Of a stretch of 64,000 nt of DNA, positions 61,463-64,000 are shown piece after piece. Below the pieces are notes generated by a model. It saw nothing but the letters and a program-made list of their open reading frames with translations. It was not told the DNA's origin and did not search any database. The stretch spans positions 11,209 to 75,208 of the forward strand of contig CAZIJU010000006.1 of the NCBI GenBank assembly GCA_964539745.1. The letters are read 5' to 3'. The DNA comes from DSNY01 sp964539745 (lineage in GTDB: Bacteria; Pseudomonadota; Gammaproteobacteria; Burkholderiales; Burkholderiaceae_F). Within the stretch, counting starts at the first letter, position 1; every line of letters begins with the position of its first letter. Position numbers and translations under genes: made by a program.

Positions 61463-61903
61463 ATGCCGACGTTCAAGATCCCGGAGTCGGTCCTCGTCGT
61501 GATCTACACGGATGCGCTCGACGTGCTGCTGCTCGAGCGCGCCGACCACCCCGGTTTCTGGCAGTCGGTGACCGGCAGCCTGGCGCGGCCGGACGAGCCG
61601 CTCGCCGAAGCCTGCGCACGCGAAGTGCGCGAGGAAACGGGTTATGAGGCGCCGCCGGCGGCGTTCGACGACTGGCAGCTCACACATCGTTACGCGATCT
61701 ACCCGCACTGGCGGCACCGTTACGCGCCCGGCATTACGCATAATACGGAGCATGTTTTCGGGCTTCGCGTGCAGTCCAGGTTCGAGCCCCGGCTCGATGC
61801 GCGCGAACACACGGCCTGGCGCTGGCTGCCGTGGCGCGATGCCGCCGACGCCTGCTTCTCCTGGACCAACGCGCAGGCGATCCGGCGGCTGGCTGATCGC
61901 TGA
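61463..61903 (+). CDS. nudB: Nudix hydrolase, dihydroneopterin triphosphate diphosphatase type
   Basis: 146 residues. The Nudix box is G-x5-E-x7-REVREETGYE: SLARPDEPLAEACAREVREE, then TGYEAP. C-terminal segments TEHVFGLRV and WRWLPWRDAADACFSWTNA match NudB. It removes pyrophosphate from dihydroneopterin triphosphate in folate synthesis. Located 21 bases after aspS, typical order. Confidence 0.93.
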   Translation: MPTFKIPESVLVVIYTDALDVLLLERADHPGFWQSVTGSLARPDEPLAEACAREVREETGYEAPPAAFDDWQLTHRYAIYPHWRHRYAPGITHNTEHVFGLRVQSRFEPRLDAREHTAWRWLPWRDAADACFSWTNAQAIRRLADR

Positions 61904-62489
61904 ACTCGCCGCGGCGATCGCGCTCGCCGCGCCGCTCACCGCCGCCGCGGCGCCGCTGCAGCTCGAGGTCCAGCGCGACGGCGACCACTTCGAGATCCAC
62001 GCTGCCCTGCGCTTCGCAGCGCCGCCGAAGCCCGTCTGGGACACGCTGACCGACTACGAGCGGCTGCGCGAGTTCATGCCCGGCGTGTCGTCCTCGCGCG
62101 TGCTCGAACGCGACGGCAACCGACTGACCGTCGAGCATCGCGGCGAGTTCGACCTGCTGTTCTTCACGCGCCCGGTGCGCGTGCGGCTGGCGGTCGAGCA
62201 CCGCCCTTTCACGACGATCGTCGCGCGCTCGCTGCCGCAGCTCGTCGACGGCAGCGCCTCGACGCTGCGCGACTTCGTGGGCCGCTACGAGCTGGCGGTC
62301 GTGCGCGACGGCGAGGTGCGGCTCGCGTACGACGCGCGCTTCGAGCTGGCCGAACCGCTGCCGCCGGTCATCGGGCCGCTGTTTGGCACGCTGGCGATGC
62401 GCAGGGCGATCCGCGCCGACTTCGAGGCCCTGATCCGCGAGGTCGAGCGCCGGCGGGCGGCAATTGCGCCGATCGAGGGGAGCCGATGA
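61839..62489 (+). CDS. START/polyketide-cyclase-like secreted protein
   Basis: 216 residues from the ATG at 61839; the start is uncertain because the signal-like segment (LIAELAAAIALAAPLTAAAA) has no nearer ATG, GTG or TTG, and this choice overlaps nudB by 65 bases. After the signal the domain has KPVWDTLTDYERLREFMPGV, LTVEHRGEFDLLFFTRPV and a C-terminal helix, the lipid-binding SRPBCC pattern of COG2867-like proteins. Possible lipid handling in the periplasm. Overlaps the next gene by four bases. Confidence 0.75.
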   Translation: MPPTPASPGPTRRRSGGWLIAELAAAIALAAPLTAAAAPLQLEVQRDGDHFEIHAALRFAAPPKPVWDTLTDYERLREFMPGVSSSRVLERDGNRLTVEHRGEFDLLFFTRPVRVRLAVEHRPFTTIVARSLPQLVDGSASTLRDFVGRYELAVVRDGEVRLAYDARFELAEPLPPVIGPLFGTLAMRRAIRADFEALIREVERRRAAIAPIEGSR

Positions 62490-63937
62490 AGCGCGCAGCG
62501 CGCGCGCTGCTCGCAGCGGTCGCGCTGGCGGCGGCGGGCTGTGCGACCGTCGATCCGTACGCGCGCGCGCCGATCGCGCAGCACCTCGAACGCAGCGACG
62601 CCGCGGGCGACTGCGCGCGGCTGTTCCGCGCTGCCGATGCGCGGATCGACGCGCTCGGCGTGCGCGACGCGATGGCGCCGCGCGTGCCGGGCTTCCCGTA
62701 TCTGCGCGTCGACCGCGCGACTGCCGCGCTGCGCGACGAGGCGCTCGCCGCGCGCGCGAGCTTCGGCCCGTGGAGCGAGCTGATGGCGCGGCTGGACCGG
62801 CAGGCGCGCGCGGCGGAACTGGCCAACGCCGGCAACGGCGATCTGCCTTCAGCCGCCGCGCTCGACGCGTGCCGCTACCAGCTCGCGGTGGCCGACCACG
62901 GCGAGCTCGCGCGGCTCGCTGAAGCGGCGCAGGTGCCCGACGATTATTCGCTGCTGATGCGCGCACTCGGGCTGTATCCGCTGACGCGGCTTCCGTTTGC
63001 CGCCGGCATCCGCGCCTGGCATGACCGCACGCGCGCCGTCTTCGCCACGCCGCTCGAAGCACTGCCGGTCGCGGGCCGTCTGGTCCGCTACGCGCCGGCG
63101 GCGCGCATCGACTCGATGCCGGCGGTCGCGCAGTCCACCGCGTTCGGACTGCCGCTCGTGCCGGCCGCGCGGCTCGCCGAACTGGTCCGGCGCAACGCCC
63201 CGGTGCTGGAGGTTGACACCGTCACCGACGACGACCGGATCGGCGCGCTCGCGTGGCGCGCGGGCGAGCCGCCGCACATCGGTGTGGACGTCGGGCGGCC
63301 GGTCGCGTACGTGCGCATCGCGCACACGCGGATCGCGGCTCGCGTGCACCTTCAGCTCGTCTACACGTTCTGGTTTCCCGCGCGCCCGGCTGAAAGCGCC
63401 TTCGACCTTCTGGCCGGCGAACTGGACGGGCTCGTCTGGCGCGTCACGCTGGGTGAGGACTTCGAGCCGATCGTCTACGACTCGATCCATCCGTGCGGCT
63501 GCTATCAGATGTTCTTCCCGACCGCGCGCGTGCGCGCGCGGCCGCAGCCCGCAACGCTGGACGAAGGGCTGTTCGCACCGCAGACGGCCGCGCTGCCCGC
63601 GCCGGGCGAACGCATCGTGCTGCGCGTGGCCAACCGCACGCATTATCCGCAGCGCGTCCGCACCGCCGTCGACATCGACGATGCGATCGTCTACGCGCTG
63701 CACGACGACGACGAGCTGCGCAGCCTGCCGCTGCCCGCCGGCGGCAGGCGCAGCGCCTTCGGCCCCGACGGGCTCGTCCCCGGCAGCGAGCGCCTCGAGC
63801 GCTTCGTCTTCTGGCCGATGGGTATCGCCAGCGCCGGCCAGATGCGCCAGTGGGGCCGTCACGCGACGGCGTTCGTCGGCCGCCGCCACTTCGACGATCC
63901 TCTGCTCTTCGACAAGTACTTCGAGGTCATCCGATAG
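62486..63937 (+). CDS. Large lipoprotein of unknown function
   Basis: 483 residues. The signal peptide ends in a lipobox (LAAAGC, Cys near 19), so it is an outer- or inner-membrane lipoprotein. The body is helical in the first third, then more beta-like; CGCYQMFFP near 335 and WPMGIASAGQMRQWGRH near the end are prominent. I do not recognise the family. Start ATG 62486 overlaps the START-like gene stop (ATGA), suggesting joint function. Ends 63 bases before the window edge. Confidence 0.85.
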   Translation: MKRAARALLAAVALAAAGCATVDPYARAPIAQHLERSDAAGDCARLFRAADARIDALGVRDAMAPRVPGFPYLRVDRATAALRDEALAARASFGPWSELMARLDRQARAAELANAGNGDLPSAAALDACRYQLAVADHGELARLAEAAQVPDDYSLLMRALGLYPLTRLPFAAGIRAWHDRTRAVFATPLEALPVAGRLVRYAPAARIDSMPAVAQSTAFGLPLVPAARLAELVRRNAPVLEVDTVTDDDRIGALAWRAGEPPHIGVDVGRPVAYVRIAHTRIAARVHLQLVYTFWFPARPAESAFDLLAGELDGLVWRVTLGEDFEPIVYDSIHPCGCYQMFFPTARVRARPQPATLDEGLFAPQTAALPAPGERIVLRVANRTHYPQRVRTAVDIDDAIVYALHDDDELRSLPLPAGGRRSAFGPDGLVPGSERLERFVFWPMGIASAGQMRQWGRHATAFVGRRHFDDPLLFDKYFEVIR

Positions 63938-64000
63938 GAAAAATGGGCCTCTCTTGAAAATCGAGTGGGTCGAATCGGGGGTGTTTTGGCTGCCAGCCGG

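Noticed and set aside
1..64000. tRNA, rRNA or CRISPR features
   Set aside because: No cloverleaf with CCA end, no rRNA core sequence and no regularly spaced repeats were seen on either strand by eye.

Overview
The window is a high-GC (about two thirds G+C by eye) bacterial chromosome segment, packed with genes on both strands. The order rapZ - hprK - ptsN - hpf - rpoN - lptB - lptA - lptC - kdsC - kdsD - Kef antiporter, the uvrA / MFS / ssb block, and the fmdB - DUF502 - aspS - nudB block are all typical of Betaproteobacteria, most like Burkholderiales. A PEP-CTERM protein behind a sigma-54 promoter also fits an environmental betaproteobacterium. A run of exactly 100 N inside phnT shows that this is a scaffold from a draft assembly. 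No rRNA, tRNA or CRISPR array was seen.

Layout. 1-10.7 kb: nitrogen-PTS and RpoN genes (rapZ partial, hprK, ptsN, hpf, rpoN), LPS export and Kdo synthesis (lptB/A/C, kdsC, kdsD), and a divergent Kef-type K+/H+ antiporter. 10.7-14.5 kb: an accessory stretch with a hairpin-rich MITE-like element, a stand-alone receiver protein, an ECF sigma / one-TM protein / periplasmic protein operon, an IS5-like remnant and a DUF433/DUF5615 toxin-antitoxin pair. 14.6-24.7 kb: uvrA, an MFS transporter, ssb, a MASE1 histidine kinase with a FixJ/NarL-type regulator, a second Kef-like antiporter and a YbdK-type carboxylate-amine ligase.

24.8-37.1 kb: a divergent phosphonate regulon. Leftward: phnR (GntR), phnA (phosphonoacetate hydrolase), phnY (phosphonoacetaldehyde dehydrogenase), a Na+/Pi cotransporter with a PhoU-like tail, a PhnZ-type HD oxygenase and a HisN/IMPase phosphatase. 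Rightward: phnS, phnT, phnU (2-aminoethylphosphonate ABC importer) and phnW (AEP-pyruvate transaminase). Together these can import AEP and convert it through phosphonoacetaldehyde and phosphonoacetate to acetate and phosphate. A perfect 14-bp palindrome between the two arms is the likely PhnR operator.

37.1-46.2 kb: a PEP-CTERM/DUF4114 secreted protein, an EamA transporter, a small hypothetical protein, a TrpB2-type tryptophan synthase beta chain, alanine dehydrogenase, a Bcr/CflA exporter and a sarcosine/dimethylglycine-dehydrogenase-like flavoprotein. 46.4-57.7 kb: an EF-G-like GTPase, then a leftward cluster that looks like a gamma-glutamyl-amine catabolic module (GS-like ligase, iron alcohol dehydrogenase, aldehyde dehydrogenase, class I amidotransferase hydrolase) with a peptide-type binding protein, a frameshifted enoyl-CoA hydratase and small membrane proteins. 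58.0-63.9 kb: fmdB, DUF502, a zinc-ribbon membrane protein, aspS, nudB, a START-like secreted protein and a lipoprotein.

The items most worth following up are the paired MITE-like elements, the terminator inside the kinase gene, the phosphonate regulon with its extra PhnZ and Na/Pi genes, the sigma-54 PEP-CTERM promoter, and the gamma-glutamyl-amine cluster of unknown substrate.
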